DNA of 33,692 nucleotides from Candidatus Phocaeicola excrementigallinarum (lineage in GTDB: Bacteria; Bacteroidota; Bacteroidia; Bacteroidales; Bacteroidaceae). The stretch spans positions 1 through 33,692 of the forward strand of contig DWVR01000083.1 in the NCBI GenBank assembly GCA_019120125.1. Direction: 5' to 3'. Of the stretch, positions 1 through 8,135 are shown piece by piece. The notes under the pieces were generated by a model. The model was not told where the DNA came from, did no database searches, and saw only the letters and a program-made list of their open reading frames with translations. Each line of letters begins with the position of its first letter. Positions within the stretch are counted from its first letter, which is position 1. Made by a program: the position numbers and the translations under genes.

Positions 1-440
1 GTCTTGAAGTAGCGGTCCACGCCCGTGTAGACGTTGAACTGGATGAAGCTCTGGTCCGCCACCGCTCCGTATGTCGGTATCTCACCCATGTTGTCTTCCG
101 CGCTCAGGGTCGGGTCTGCCGTTCCCGGCACTCCCGTGTAGCCCGGTTTCTTGGTGATGTTCATGCCGCCTCCCAGCGTGAGCTTCCACTCGTCGAGGAA
201 GAACCATCCGCCCTCGATGCCCACGGTCAGCGCCTTGTCGTTCCAGTTGGTCGACTGGCTCTGGAATCCGTTGTATGTGGCGAGGTTTCCCGCAGCGGCC
301 TCCTGCATCACGGTGGCGTTATAGCCGAGCGTGAGCGCTACGGTGAAGTCGTTGCGTTGCGGTCCTCTTTCCTGTGCGCTGGCGGTGAGCACACCGGCCA
401 GCGGGAGTGCGGCTAATATTAAAAGCTTGTTTATTTTCAT
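1..440 (-). CDS. Outer-membrane beta-barrel protein, C-terminus beyond window
   Basis: The gene starts with ATG at 440 and runs off the left edge, leaving about 146 N-terminal residues. Residues 1-22 are a clear signal peptide (MKINKLLILAALPLAGVLTASAQ, cut after the Ala-X-Ala-like site). What follows is a glycine-rich run of alternating hydrophobic and polar stretches (for example FTVALTLGYNATV, ALTVGIEGGWFFLDEWKLTLGGGMN), typical of amphipathic strands in a small outer-membrane barrel. It lies 209 bases after the lipoprotein gene on the same strand with no recognisable promoter between them, so the two are probably cotranscribed. The layout recalls the B. thetaiotaomicron BT1927/BT1926 S-layer region, but that is from memory and not tested. 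The barrel class is fairly safe; the specific family is not. Confidence 0.7.
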   Translation of the reverse strand, partial: MKINKLLILAALPLAGVLTASAQERGPQRNDFTVALTLGYNATVMQEAAAGNLATYNGFQSQSTNWNDKALTVGIEGGWFFLDEWKLTLGGGMNITKKPGYTGVPGTADPTLSAEDNMGEIPTYGAVADQSFIQFNVYTGVDRYFK

Positions 441-506
441 ATAAGTTTCCTCTTGTTTTTTGTCGGGAGGCGGGGCGGACGGAACATCTGACTTTCCGGA
501 CCTTCC

Positions 507-583
507 GTCATTCTGAGCGTCAGCGAAGAATCTGATGCATCCAGTGTATGCTCACGAGATCCTTCACATCCGTTCAGGATGAC
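507..583. repeat. Dispersed inverted repeat (GTCATTCTGAG...CAGGATGAC type)
   Basis: The left arm begins GTCATTCTGAGCG and the right arm ends CGTTCAGGATGAC, with AGAATCT and AGATCCT facing each other inside. The result is an imperfect palindrome of about 77 bases between the lipoprotein gene and the barrel gene. Related copies lie at 18024-18091 and, shortened, at 24709-24737. Similar sequences are scattered between genes in many Bacteroidales genomes. It could fold in the intercistronic RNA and reduce read-through or set relative expression; that role is inferred. Confidence 0.6.
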
Positions 584-649
584 AGAAAGGGATTCCGCGC
601 GCCGCCTCTCCACTTTTAATGATTAGCGTTTCTAAGATTGGCTTTCAGC

Positions 650-2374
650 TCAGGCTGCGGGAGTTTCCTCACCTTCTGCCGGAGTTTCAGGAGCCGGAGC
701 GGCTGTTCCGTTCAAGGAAGCTTCCAGCTGTTCTTTACAAGCTGCTTCAAGTGCCTCAGCAACAACCAACTTGTCGTTCAGATCCTGAAGCTCTGCCTGA
801 AGTTCTGCTATCAATGCCTGCTTGGAATCTGTATAGCTATTACCGTTTACCTCAAGCAGATTCTCATACTTCGTAATCTTAGTCTGAGCTTTTGCAATTT
901 CTTCATCGCAGCCACCTATCAAATCATTGATATCGATGGTTGTTCCAAGATTAATATCGTCACCAATCAAATCAACTACAGCGTCATATTTTCCAACAGC
1001 AGTCACGTATGCCAGTTCAGCAGCCTTGTATGCCTCATCCGCAGCGACATAAGCTTTACCTTCGTTGTTGATCAGGTTTTCAACGGCAGTCTTGTACGCT
1101 TTATAGTCTTCACTGTTAGTATCCAACAAAGCCACATTTGCATCAAACTCAGTTTTCAAGTCCTCAGCTTCTTTGATAACTTTGTCTGCTTCAGCAAGAA
1201 TACGGTCGTTGGCATAGCCTAAGTTTTCAGCTGTTTTTTCAGCATCTGCCTGCAATGATGCGTATGACGGATCGTCCTCGTCTGCATCTTTCAACGCTTT
1301 CTGGGCTTCATCATTTGCTTCTGTGAAATAATTCAGCTTCGCATACGCTGTTGTTCCATAGCTGAACTGGATATATTCATAATCAGTATATTTTGCATCA
1401 CCTGAAGTAGGAGTTGCCGCTTTATCTTTGGCATCGCCTTTCGCTTCTTTGGCTGCGTCAATCTTATCCTCCAAATCGTTGGTCACCACTGTCACGGCAG
1501 GTGCGTCCAATACCTTCAGCGTGTAAGCATAAGTGCTGTATGCAACATCTTCCGAGGCTTTAATTTTATCGCCGTCCTTAATGACATTTTTAGTAATATC
1601 ACGTGATAACAACATTTCATTTAAAGCATCAATCGCCTCTACCGTTTTCAGCGGAGTTTCAACAGTGGTAGATGCACCACCTTCGCTAACATTACCACCA
1701 TCCACATTCAAAGCTTTTGCGTTACTGAAAGCCGTTGCTGCCGCAGTTTTTGCATTACTCTTGGCTGTCTTGTCATTTTCCTTATTATCTTTTTCAATGG
1801 CAAGCTGTTCACGTTGTTTTAACAATTCATCATAGCCGTTATCGCCCATTGCCTGATAAGCCTCTTTCTTGGCTGTTTGTTTGGCAATTTCTATCTGCTG
1901 GTCGTAGATGTTGTTTGCTGCGATAACTTTCAGTTCGGCTGTATCAGCCTCTGCCGCCGCAATCTGCAATTGCTTGTCTACAATGTCGCCAGTAAGGGTA
2001 ACAACCTCAGCCTGTGCGTCTGCGTAGTTCCCATAAAGGGTTTCCTGATGGGTCTGCAGATTGGTAACCAATGCCTGTTCAGCTTCAGCCTTCTCTTTTT
2101 CATATTCAGCTTTCAATTTCTCAATTTCCGCTGCGTATCTGTCATTTTCAAGGAGCTGATTTTCAGCTACAGCTTGCTTGATCGCAGCCATTGCCTCTTG
2201 ATATTTTGCCTTGGCATTGTTAAGTGAGGCCAAAGCTGCAAGCTGCTGGGCTTTCGCGTCGCGTACAGCGGTCACGGAAGCTGATTCGTTGTCGTCTACA
2301 CAAGATGTTAACGCGGTAGAACCAAGTGCGAGCACTCCAATAAGTGCGTACACTGCAATGAATTTCTTTTTCAT
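650..2374 (-). CDS. Coiled-coil surface lipoprotein, possible S-layer/envelope component
   Basis: 574 residues. An in-frame TTG lies at 2386, but the ATG at 2374 gives a textbook lipoprotein signal (MKKKFIAVYALIGVLALGST, then ALTSC), so that start is chosen. The cysteine is followed by VDDNES; acidic residues there resemble the surface-export signal of Bacteroidetes lipoproteins. Residues about 25-200 are rich in Ala, Glu, Lys and Gln with heptad-like spacing, indicating long coiled-coil helices; further helical Ala/Glu/Lys segments follow, and the end is a low-complexity Ala/Pro/Glu tail. No enzymatic motif is visible. It is AT-richer than rnr next door. Upstream is a good promoter, downstream the barrel gene. 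A structural envelope role is plausible; identity with the BT1927 S-layer protein family is only a suggestion. Confidence 0.75.
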   Translation of the reverse strand: MKKKFIAVYALIGVLALGSTALTSCVDDNESASVTAVRDAKAQQLAALASLNNAKAKYQEAMAAIKQAVAENQLLENDRYAAEIEKLKAEYEKEKAEAEQALVTNLQTHQETLYGNYADAQAEVVTLTGDIVDKQLQIAAAEADTAELKVIAANNIYDQQIEIAKQTAKKEAYQAMGDNGYDELLKQREQLAIEKDNKENDKTAKSNAKTAAATAFSNAKALNVDGGNVSEGGASTTVETPLKTVEAIDALNEMLLSRDITKNVIKDGDKIKASEDVAYSTYAYTLKVLDAPAVTVVTNDLEDKIDAAKEAKGDAKDKAATPTSGDAKYTDYEYIQFSYGTTAYAKLNYFTEANDEAQKALKDADEDDPSYASLQADAEKTAENLGYANDRILAEADKVIKEAEDLKTEFDANVALLDTNSEDYKAYKTAVENLINNEGKAYVAADEAYKAAELAYVTAVGKYDAVVDLIGDDINLGTTIDINDLIGGCDEEIAKAQTKITKYENLLEVNGNSYTDSKQALIAELQAELQDLNDKLVVAEALEAACKEQLEASLNGTAAPAPETPAEGEETPAA

Positions 2375-2425
2375 AAGTAAATCCAAGTTTTTAAAAGTTA
2401 ATATTCAGTTCTTTTTTTAATAAGT

Positions 2426-2457
2426 CAAAATCATTATATTTGCAGATATATCCCAAA
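2426..2457 (-). promoter_or_regulatory. Promoter of the coiled-coil lipoprotein gene
   Basis: On the minus strand, TTTG (2454-2457) is followed after 20 bases by TGATTTTG (2426-2433), one mismatch from the Bacteroidetes -7 consensus TAnnTTTG at the correct distance. It would start transcription about 40 bases before the ATG at 2374. Confidence 0.55.
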
Positions 2458-2749
2458 ATTCGTATCCGTGGCAGCTCGGCGCCTTTGGGCCGTGGCCTTT
2501 CCTTTCGGTTTTGTTGCAAGGGCGAAAATATGCAATCAAAAGGAATTTCTGCTTGTCGAATAATAAATTTTAGCCCAGAAAGCGGTAAAACCGCAACATT
2601 TATACGAATAGACAATTCCTGGCGGACGATTAGACAAATCGCGTACGGATTGACAATAATAATTTTTGGGAGAATGGGGCTTATCCCTTAGAATTTTTAA
2701 GGAAAATGGCCGCTCATGAAAAGAAAATTCACGTTGTAGGGAGGGCATG

Positions 2750-2838
2750 AAAAAACGCCTAGACGTTTTGACCGAAACGTCTAGGCGTTTTAATGAAAAC
2801 GTCAGGACGTTTTACTTGAAACGCCCTGACGTTTTTTT
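2750..2838. repeat. Four-unit hairpin array (copy A), likely rnr terminator
   Basis: Four units of the form AAACG-N6-CGTTT follow one another. Units 1 and 2 pair perfectly over 17 bp (2752-2768 with 2775-2791, 6-base loop). Units 3 and 4 pair over 17 bp with one mismatch (2796-2812 with 2819-2835). T-runs at both outer edges suit intrinsic termination in either direction. Reading out of rnr on the minus strand, the second hairpin met is the perfect one and ends in six T. A related array is at 29350-29440. Confidence 0.8.
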
Positions 2839-2865
2839 CGGTTCGGATGGAAGTCTTGTGAAGCG

Positions 2866-5013
2866 TTATTCCACCAGTGTGAAATCAAGCTGTTTCTTCA
2901 CCAGATTCGCCTTTGCCACCTTGATCCTGATGGGGTCGCCCAGGCTGAATATCCGGTGGCGGCGTCTGCCAATTAGGCAGTAGTTCTTGTCGTCGAAGTC
3001 GTAGTAGTCGTTGTCGAGGTCGCGGATCGGAATCATGCCTTCGCACTTGTTTTCGTTGATTTCCACGTAGAGCCCCCACTCGGTGACTCCGGAAATCACT
3101 CCGTCGTACACATTCCCGATGCGCTCACTCATGAACTCCACCTGCTTGTACTTGATGGAGGCGCGTTCGGCGCTTGCCGCCGTCTGCTCCATGGCGGAGC
3201 TGTGCTCGCACAAGGTCTCGTATTTGTCGGCCTGCGCGCTCCGTCCTCCGGCCAGATAGCGGGTCAGCAGACGGTGTACCATCAGGTCGGGATAGCGGCG
3301 GATGGGCGATGTGAAATGGGTGTAGTAGTCGAATCCCAGTCCGTAGTGTCCGATGTTGTAGATGGAGTAGCGTGCCTTCTGCATGGTGCGTATGGATACC
3401 GTCTCGATCAGGTTTTCCTCCTTCTTTCCCCTCACCTCGTTCAGCAGGTGGTTGAGCGACTTTGACACTTCCCCTTTGCTTCCTCCCGTGCGTATCTTGT
3501 AGCCGAACTTGGCGATGAACTGGTTGAGTCCTTCCAGCTTGTCGGGGTCGGGCAGGTCGTGGATACGGTAGGGGAACACTTTCGGTTTCCTGTTCTTGGG
3601 CACTTTTCCGATATGTTCGGCCACGGTGCGGTTGGCCAGCAGCATGAATTCCTCGATCAGCTTGTTCGCCTCTTTTGATTCCTTGAAGTATACGCTGACG
3701 GGTTTTCCGTTCTCGTCGATCTCGAACTTCACTTCCGTGCGGTCGAAGTCGATGGATCCGGCCGCCATCCGTTTCTCGCGAAGGGCCTGTGCCAAGCGGT
3801 TCAGTTCCAGTATCTCGTACTTATAGTCCCCTTCTCCGGTCTCGATGACCTGTTGCGCCTCGTCGTAGGTGAAACGCCGGTCCGACTTGATGACCGTATG
3901 CCGGATGCGGTAGTTCTTCACTTCCGCCTTCTCGTCCATCTCGAAGATGACCGAGTAGGCCAGTTTCTCCTCGTCGGGCCGGAGGGAGCAGATGAAGTTG
4001 CACAGGCGTTCCGGCAGCATGGGTACCGTGCGGTCCACCAGATAGACCGAGGTGGCTCGTTTCACGGCTTCCTTGTCGATGGCACCCCCTTCCTTCACGT
4101 AGTGTGACACATCGGCGATATGCACGCCTACTTCCCAGAGTCCGGGTTTCAGCGGACGGATGGAGAGGGCGTCGTCAAAGTCCTTCGCGTCTTTCGGGTC
4201 GATGGTGAAGGTGACCACATTGCGGTAGTCCTCGCGCTCGGCGTAGTCCTCGGGGGTGATTTCCGCAGGAATCTTCTCGGCGGCCGCCTCCACCGATTGC
4301 GGATAGGTGTACGGCAGTCCGTATTCGGCCAGGATGGCGTGCATTTCCGTGGTGTTTTCGCCCGCCTTTCCCAATATGTCGATGACCTGTCCGAAGGGGT
4401 TTTTCGACTCGTCGGGCCATTCGGTGATCTTTACCACCGCCTTGTCGCCGTCCTTTCCGCCTTTCAGCTTGTCTTTCGGAATGAAGATGTCGTTGGCCAG
4501 CGTGCTCGATTCCGTGAGCAGGAAAGCGTAGTTCTTGCTCACCTTCAGGGTGCCCACGAAGTTCTCGTCGGCGTGTTCCAATATCTCGATGACCTGTCCC
4601 TCGGGGACTTTTTTCTTGCATTTCGCGCTCAGCGCCACTTTCACCTTGTCGTTGTTCATCGCGTGGGCGGAATTGCGTTCGGCGATGAATATCGGTTCTC
4701 CGCCGTCATCGGGGATGAACGAGTTCTTGCCGTTGCTTTTCCGTTGGAATGTGCCGGTCAGCACCTGTCCCTTGTCATTGATCCGGAAGCGTCCTTTTTC
4801 CGGTTCCGTCAGGAAGTTGTCCTCCAGCATCTCTCTTATGATGTCGGTACACAGCATTTTCAGCGGATGGGTGGTCAGCTTCAGTCCCTGAAACAGCTGT
4901 TTGGCGCTGACCGTCGCTTCCGGTTTGTTTCGGAAATAGCCGATAATCAGCTCGGCCAGTTCTTTTTTCTTCATGCGTTTTCCCGCTTTCTTCTCTTTTT
5001 TCTTCTTAGCCAT
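2866..5013 (-). CDS. rnr: Ribonuclease R, 3'-5' exoribonuclease
   Basis: 715 residues, a usual length for RNase R. Order of parts: a Lys-rich start (MAKKKKEKKAGKRMKKKE), a winged-helix-like region (residues about 15-70), cold-shock RNA-binding domains (about 75-240), the RNB catalytic domain (about 255-600) and a C-terminal S1 domain (YDGVISGVTEWGLYVEI). The catalytic signature DPKDAKDFDDALS near residue 270 carries the metal-binding aspartates. The enzyme degrades structured RNA processively from the 3' end and takes part in rRNA quality control and mRNA turnover. The ATG at 5013 precedes the Lys-rich leader. The 3' end is followed by hairpin array A. A divergent cation transporter begins 130 bases upstream. 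Confidence 0.95.
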   Translation of the reverse strand: MAKKKKEKKAGKRMKKKELAELIIGYFRNKPEATVSAKQLFQGLKLTTHPLKMLCTDIIREMLEDNFLTEPEKGRFRINDKGQVLTGTFQRKSNGKNSFIPDDGGEPIFIAERNSAHAMNNDKVKVALSAKCKKKVPEGQVIEILEHADENFVGTLKVSKNYAFLLTESSTLANDIFIPKDKLKGGKDGDKAVVKITEWPDESKNPFGQVIDILGKAGENTTEMHAILAEYGLPYTYPQSVEAAAEKIPAEITPEDYAEREDYRNVVTFTIDPKDAKDFDDALSIRPLKPGLWEVGVHIADVSHYVKEGGAIDKEAVKRATSVYLVDRTVPMLPERLCNFICSLRPDEEKLAYSVIFEMDEKAEVKNYRIRHTVIKSDRRFTYDEAQQVIETGEGDYKYEILELNRLAQALREKRMAAGSIDFDRTEVKFEIDENGKPVSVYFKESKEANKLIEEFMLLANRTVAEHIGKVPKNRKPKVFPYRIHDLPDPDKLEGLNQFIAKFGYKIRTGGSKGEVSKSLNHLLNEVRGKKEENLIETVSIRTMQKARYSIYNIGHYGLGFDYYTHFTSPIRRYPDLMVHRLLTRYLAGGRSAQADKYETLCEHSSAMEQTAASAERASIKYKQVEFMSERIGNVYDGVISGVTEWGLYVEINENKCEGMIPIRDLDNDYYDFDDKNYCLIGRRRHRIFSLGDPIRIKVAKANLVKKQLDFTLVE

Positions 5014-5110
5014 GTCGCCTGGATTTTTAGTGATAATACAAAGTAAGCAAATTAAATGGAATAATTGGTTGATTCCATTTATATTTTCTGTTAAGATGCT
5101 GAAAAACCAT

Positions 5111-5118
5111 TATCTTTG
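5111..5118 (+). promoter_or_regulatory. -7 element for the CDF-SDR-PAP2 operon
   Basis: TATCTTTG matches TAnnTTTG exactly and lies 25 bases before the ATG at 5144. No clear TTTG element is seen 19-21 bases upstream, so the -33 half is weak. Confidence 0.5.
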
Positions 5119-5143
5119 CCGGACGTTTTTATTTGAGAGCTGT

Positions 5144-6046
5144 ATGAATGAATCTGAGACTTCCGTCCGTGAACGGGAAATCTATAAGGTCACGTTGGCA
5201 GGCAGTCTTGTCAACATCATCCTGGTGGCGTTCAAGTTCGTTGCCGGAATATCGGGCCGGAGCGCGGCGATGATTGCGGACGCTGTCCATTCGTTGTCCG
5301 ATCTGGTGACGGACGTGATTGTGATTGTGTTTGTGCGCATCTCCAGCAAGCCGGAGGATAAAGGGCACGATTATGGCCACGGCAAGTATGAGACATTGGC
5401 CACACTGCTCATCGGTGCCGCCTTGCTGGTGGTGGGAGCGGGCATCTGCTGGAGCGGAATCGAGAATATCACCCGTTTTTTCCGGGGGGAGAGCCTTGAT
5501 TCTCCCGGATGGATCGCTTTCGTGGCCGCTCTGATTTCCATCGTTTCCAAGGAAGTGTTGTTTCATTACACCCGGATTGTCGGAAAACGTTACAACAGTC
5601 CGGCGGTGGTGGCCAATGCCTGGCATCACCGGAGCGACGCGTTTTCTTCCATCGGTACGGCGGTCGGCATCGGGGGAGCGATTCTGCTGGGAGAGAACTG
5701 GCGTGTGCTCGACCCGTTGGCGGCCGTGATTGTCAGCCTGTTCATCATCCAGGTGGCGATGAAGCAGTTGAAATCCTGTGTGGATGAGTTGCTCGAACGC
5801 TCGTTGCCCGACGACATCGAGCAGGACATTACCCGCATCGTGCTTTCGTTCGAGGGGGTGTCGCAGCCCCATCATCTGCGCACGCGCCGTATAGGAAGTC
5901 ATTATGCCATTGATATCCATGTGCGGATGGACGGAAATATGTCCTTGCGCCAGGCACACGAGAAGGCTACCGCCATAGAATACAAATTGAAGGAGGCGTA
6001 CGGGAAAGGCACGTACATCAACATTCACGTAGAACCTAAAAAATGA
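5144..6046 (+). CDS. Cation diffusion facilitator (zinc/iron/manganese efflux)
   Basis: 300 residues. The open frame extends upstream, but the ATG at 5144 (MNESETSVREREIYKV) lies just after the promoter and gives the normal CDF layout of six membrane helices plus a cytoplasmic C-terminal domain. The metal-site motifs are present: HSLSD (H49, D53) in helix 2 and WHHRSD (H161, D165) in helix 5, with HDYGHGKYE in the loop after helix 2. The C-terminal part (DELLERSLPDDIE to INIHVEPKK) is the dimerisation/metal-sensing fold. The family exports divalent cations by proton exchange across the inner membrane; the metal cannot be told from the motif alone. It leads an operon with the SDR and PAP2 genes. 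Confidence 0.9.
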   Translation: MNESETSVREREIYKVTLAGSLVNIILVAFKFVAGISGRSAAMIADAVHSLSDLVTDVIVIVFVRISSKPEDKGHDYGHGKYETLATLLIGAALLVVGAGICWSGIENITRFFRGESLDSPGWIAFVAALISIVSKEVLFHYTRIVGKRYNSPAVVANAWHHRSDAFSSIGTAVGIGGAILLGENWRVLDPLAAVIVSLFIIQVAMKQLKSCVDELLERSLPDDIEQDITRIVLSFEGVSQPHHLRTRRIGSHYAIDIHVRMDGNMSLRQAHEKATAIEYKLKEAYGKGTYINIHVEPKK

Positions 6047-6051
6047 CATTC

Positions 6052-7062
6052 ATGGAGAAAAAGATATTGGTGACAGGCTCCAGCGGATTCATCGGCAGCT
6101 TTCTGGTGGAGGGCGCGCTGGAGCGTGGCCTGCAGGTGTGGGCGGGAGTCCGGAAAACCAGCAGCAGAAGGTATCTGCAGGACAGCCGTATCCGGTTTGC
6201 GGAACTGGACTTTACCGATTCGGAGAAGCTGGAAAGTCAGCTGGCCGCCCACAAGAGGGAGCATGGCGGATGGGACTATGTCATCCATTGCGCCGGAGTG
6301 ACAAAATGCCTGGACAAGCGTGATTTCGAGATAGGCAACTATTGGGCCACCCGTCATTTCATCGAGACTTTGCAACGGTTGGACATGGTTCCCGGGCGTT
6401 TCATATTCATCAGTTCGTTGAGTGTGTTCGGACCTGTCAGGGAGCGAGATTACACGGAGATACGTGAGGATGACAGGCCCTGTCCCGATACAGCCTATGG
6501 AATCAGCAAGCTGCATACAGAGGAGTTTCTGCGTTCACTCCCTGATTTTCCTTATGTGATTTTCCGTCCGACAGGAGTGTACGGTCCGCGTGAGACGGAC
6601 TATTACCTGATGGCGGAGTCCATCAAGCGTCACCTGGACTTTGCGGCGGGGTTCCGCAGGCAGGACATCACGTTCGTGTATGTGAAGGATCTGGTCAGGG
6701 CCGTCTATCTGGCACTGGAGAGGCAGGTGGTGCGTCGCGCGTATTTCGTGAGCGACGGGGCGGTGTACAGCAGCCGCACTTTTTCCGACCTCGTGTGGAA
6801 AGAGCTGGGAAGACCGTGGATGCTCCGGTTCGTATGTCCGCTGTTCCTGTTGAGGCTCATATCTTTCGTTTCGGAAAACGTGGGCCGGCTCATGCGCAGA
6901 CCGACCACATTGAACGGTGACAAGTATAAGATCATGAAGCAGCGAAACTGGCGGTGTGACATTGTTCCTTTGGAAAAAGAGCTGGGCTACCGGCCGGAAT
7001 ATCCGTTGGAGAGAGGAGTGAAAGAAACAATAGCGTGGTATAAGAAAGAAGGATGGCTTTAG
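6052..7062 (+). CDS. NAD-dependent epimerase/dehydratase-type SDR
   Basis: 336 residues from ATG 6052 (MEKKILVTGSSGFIGS); an alternative ATG at 6043 overlaps the preceding stop as ATGA and adds three residues. The extended-SDR Rossmann motif TGSSGFIGS is at residues 7-15, the ISSLS stretch precedes the active site, and the catalytic YGISK gives Tyr149 and Lys153. A C-terminal substrate domain follows, with a hydrophobic stretch near residue 265 (FVCPLFLLRLISFV) that may rest on the membrane. Substrate is not readable from sequence. SDRs of this class include sugar epimerases, sterol dehydrogenases and the bacterial 3-ketosphinganine/ceramide reductases. Tight coupling to a PAP2 membrane enzyme favours a lipid substrate, which is inference. 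Confidence 0.85.
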   Translation: MEKKILVTGSSGFIGSFLVEGALERGLQVWAGVRKTSSRRYLQDSRIRFAELDFTDSEKLESQLAAHKREHGGWDYVIHCAGVTKCLDKRDFEIGNYWATRHFIETLQRLDMVPGRFIFISSLSVFGPVRERDYTEIREDDRPCPDTAYGISKLHTEEFLRSLPDFPYVIFRPTGVYGPRETDYYLMAESIKRHLDFAAGFRRQDITFVYVKDLVRAVYLALERQVVRRAYFVSDGAVYSSRTFSDLVWKELGRPWMLRFVCPLFLLRLISFVSENVGRLMRRPTTLNGDKYKIMKQRNWRCDIVPLEKELGYRPEYPLERGVKETIAWYKKEGWL

Positions 7063-8030
7063 AATTAAGATTGTTTGAGCGGATAGAGAGCGGCAGGTCG
7101 TTGTTTGCGGTAGAAAGTATCAGTCTGATATATAATGCGTTGACAACAATCCTGATATTCCTGTTGTATCCCAGGATGGACCATCCCGGGATGATGTTGC
7201 TGGAAAGGGCCGGGATTGTGGCGCTTACCTTCGCGCTGATCTATCTGTATCAGATATTTCCCTGCCGGCTCACGGCGTTTGTGCGTATGGTGGTCCAGAT
7301 GTCCCTTCTGGCCTATTGGTATCCCGACACGTATGAGTTCAACCGCCTGTTCCCGAATCTCGACCATCTTTTCGCCAGGGCCGAGCAGGCCATATTCCAT
7401 TGCCAGCCATCGGTGGAGTTCAGCCGGCTTTGCCCTTCGGAATGGTTCAGTGAGCCGTTCAACATGGGCTATTTCTTCTATTATCCCATGATGCTGATTG
7501 TGACGGTGTTTTATTTCCTTTATCATTTCCGTTGGTTCGAGAAGATCTGTTTCGTGCTCGTGACTTCTTTTTTCGTGTATTATTTGTTTTATATTCTGGT
7601 GCCGGTGGCGGGTCCGCAGTTCTATTTTCCGGCCATCGGTGAGGCGAATGTGAGTGCCTGCATCTTTCCTCCTGTAGGCGATTATTTCAACGATCATACA
7701 TTTCTGCTCCCGGGCCCGGACAGCGCGCACGGCTTTTTCTATCATCTGGTTGAGGCTTCCCAGGAGGTCGGGGAGCGTCCTACGGCAGCTTTTCCCAGCT
7801 CGCACGTGGCCATTTCCACCATTTTGATGGTCATGGCGTGGCGTGTCAGCCGGAAGCTGGCATACGTGCTCCTGCCTTTTTACGTGTTGCTGTGCTGTGC
7901 CACCGTGTACATACAGGCGCACTATCTGATTGACTCCATCGTGGGCTTCTTCACGGCATTCTTTGTATATGTGCTTGCTTCGAGGATGTACAATCGCTGG
8001 TTTGCTTCGCGGGTGTTCAGAGTGGGGTGA
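7053..8030 (+). CDS. PAP2-superfamily integral membrane phosphatase/transferase
   Basis: 325 residues with about six membrane segments. The start ATG at 7053 lies inside the last codons of the SDR gene (10-base overlap) after GAAAGAAGG, implying translational coupling. The PAP2 signatures are FPSSH (F247-H251) and HYLID (H290, D294), which carry the active-site histidines and aspartate. GPQFYFP lies between the central helices. The classical first PAP2 motif (KxxxxxxRP) is not obvious, as in the PAP2_3/Aur1-like branch, whose members include inositolphosphoryl-ceramide synthases. It may dephosphorylate a lipid phosphate or transfer a headgroup, with the active site facing the periplasm. The exact reaction is unknown. 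Confidence 0.85.
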   Translation: MALELRLFERIESGRSLFAVESISLIYNALTTILIFLLYPRMDHPGMMLLERAGIVALTFALIYLYQIFPCRLTAFVRMVVQMSLLAYWYPDTYEFNRLFPNLDHLFARAEQAIFHCQPSVEFSRLCPSEWFSEPFNMGYFFYYPMMLIVTVFYFLYHFRWFEKICFVLVTSFFVYYLFYILVPVAGPQFYFPAIGEANVSACIFPPVGDYFNDHTFLLPGPDSAHGFFYHLVEASQEVGERPTAAFPSSHVAISTILMVMAWRVSRKLAYVLLPFYVLLCCATVYIQAHYLIDSIVGFFTAFFVYVLASRMYNRWFASRVFRVG

Positions 8031-8101
8031 TATGTGTCGTATCGGACGGGGTCCGGGGATTTTTTCTCATGTGTTTTGTGTCACCGCATCCGATTATCGT
8101 T

Positions 8102-8109
8102 TATTTTTG
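8102..8109 (+). promoter_or_regulatory. -7 element for the EEP-family gene
   Basis: TATTTTTG matches TAnnTTTG and lies 26 bases before the ATG at 8136. A TTTG at 8075-8078 is 23 bases upstream, slightly longer than the usual spacing. This gives the gene its own promoter behind the SDR/PAP2 pair. Confidence 0.5.
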
Positions 8110-8135
8110 CACCTATATATTTAACACATAGCTTT

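Larger units (their letters stand above)
2375..2865. other. 491-base intergenic region between rnr and the lipoprotein gene
   Basis: It holds the lipoprotein promoter (2426-2457) and the four-unit hairpin array (2750-2838). In between, 2458-2749 shows no convincing gene: short open frames on both strands lack start context and family resemblance. A plus-facing TATATTTG at 2435-2442 has no TTTG partner upstream. I looked for inverted repeats that would make the promoter invertible, as for some Bacteroides surface proteins, and found none longer than about 8-10 bases. Confidence 0.5.

Noticed and set aside
2435-2442. Plus-facing TATATTTG as a promoter
   Set aside because: No TTTG at 19-21 bases upstream and no gene downstream on the plus strand.
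2375-2750. Invertible promoter upstream of the coiled-coil lipoprotein
   Set aside because: Searched for flanking inverted repeats; only about 8-10 matching bases (TCCCAAAA) were found, and no recombinase gene is present in the window.
2747-2983. 78-aa plus-strand frame through hairpin array A, similar to the frame at 29214-29543
   Set aside because: The peptide similarity is explained by the palindromic units with constant spacing; both frames overlap other features and lack start context.
4120-5046. 308-aa plus-strand frame opposite rnr
   Set aside because: Entirely antisense to the well-supported RNase R gene; no family motifs.
5129-6049. 306-aa minus-strand frame opposite the CDF gene
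   Set aside because: Shadow of the CDF gene; His/Arg/Gln-rich composition typical of antisense frames.
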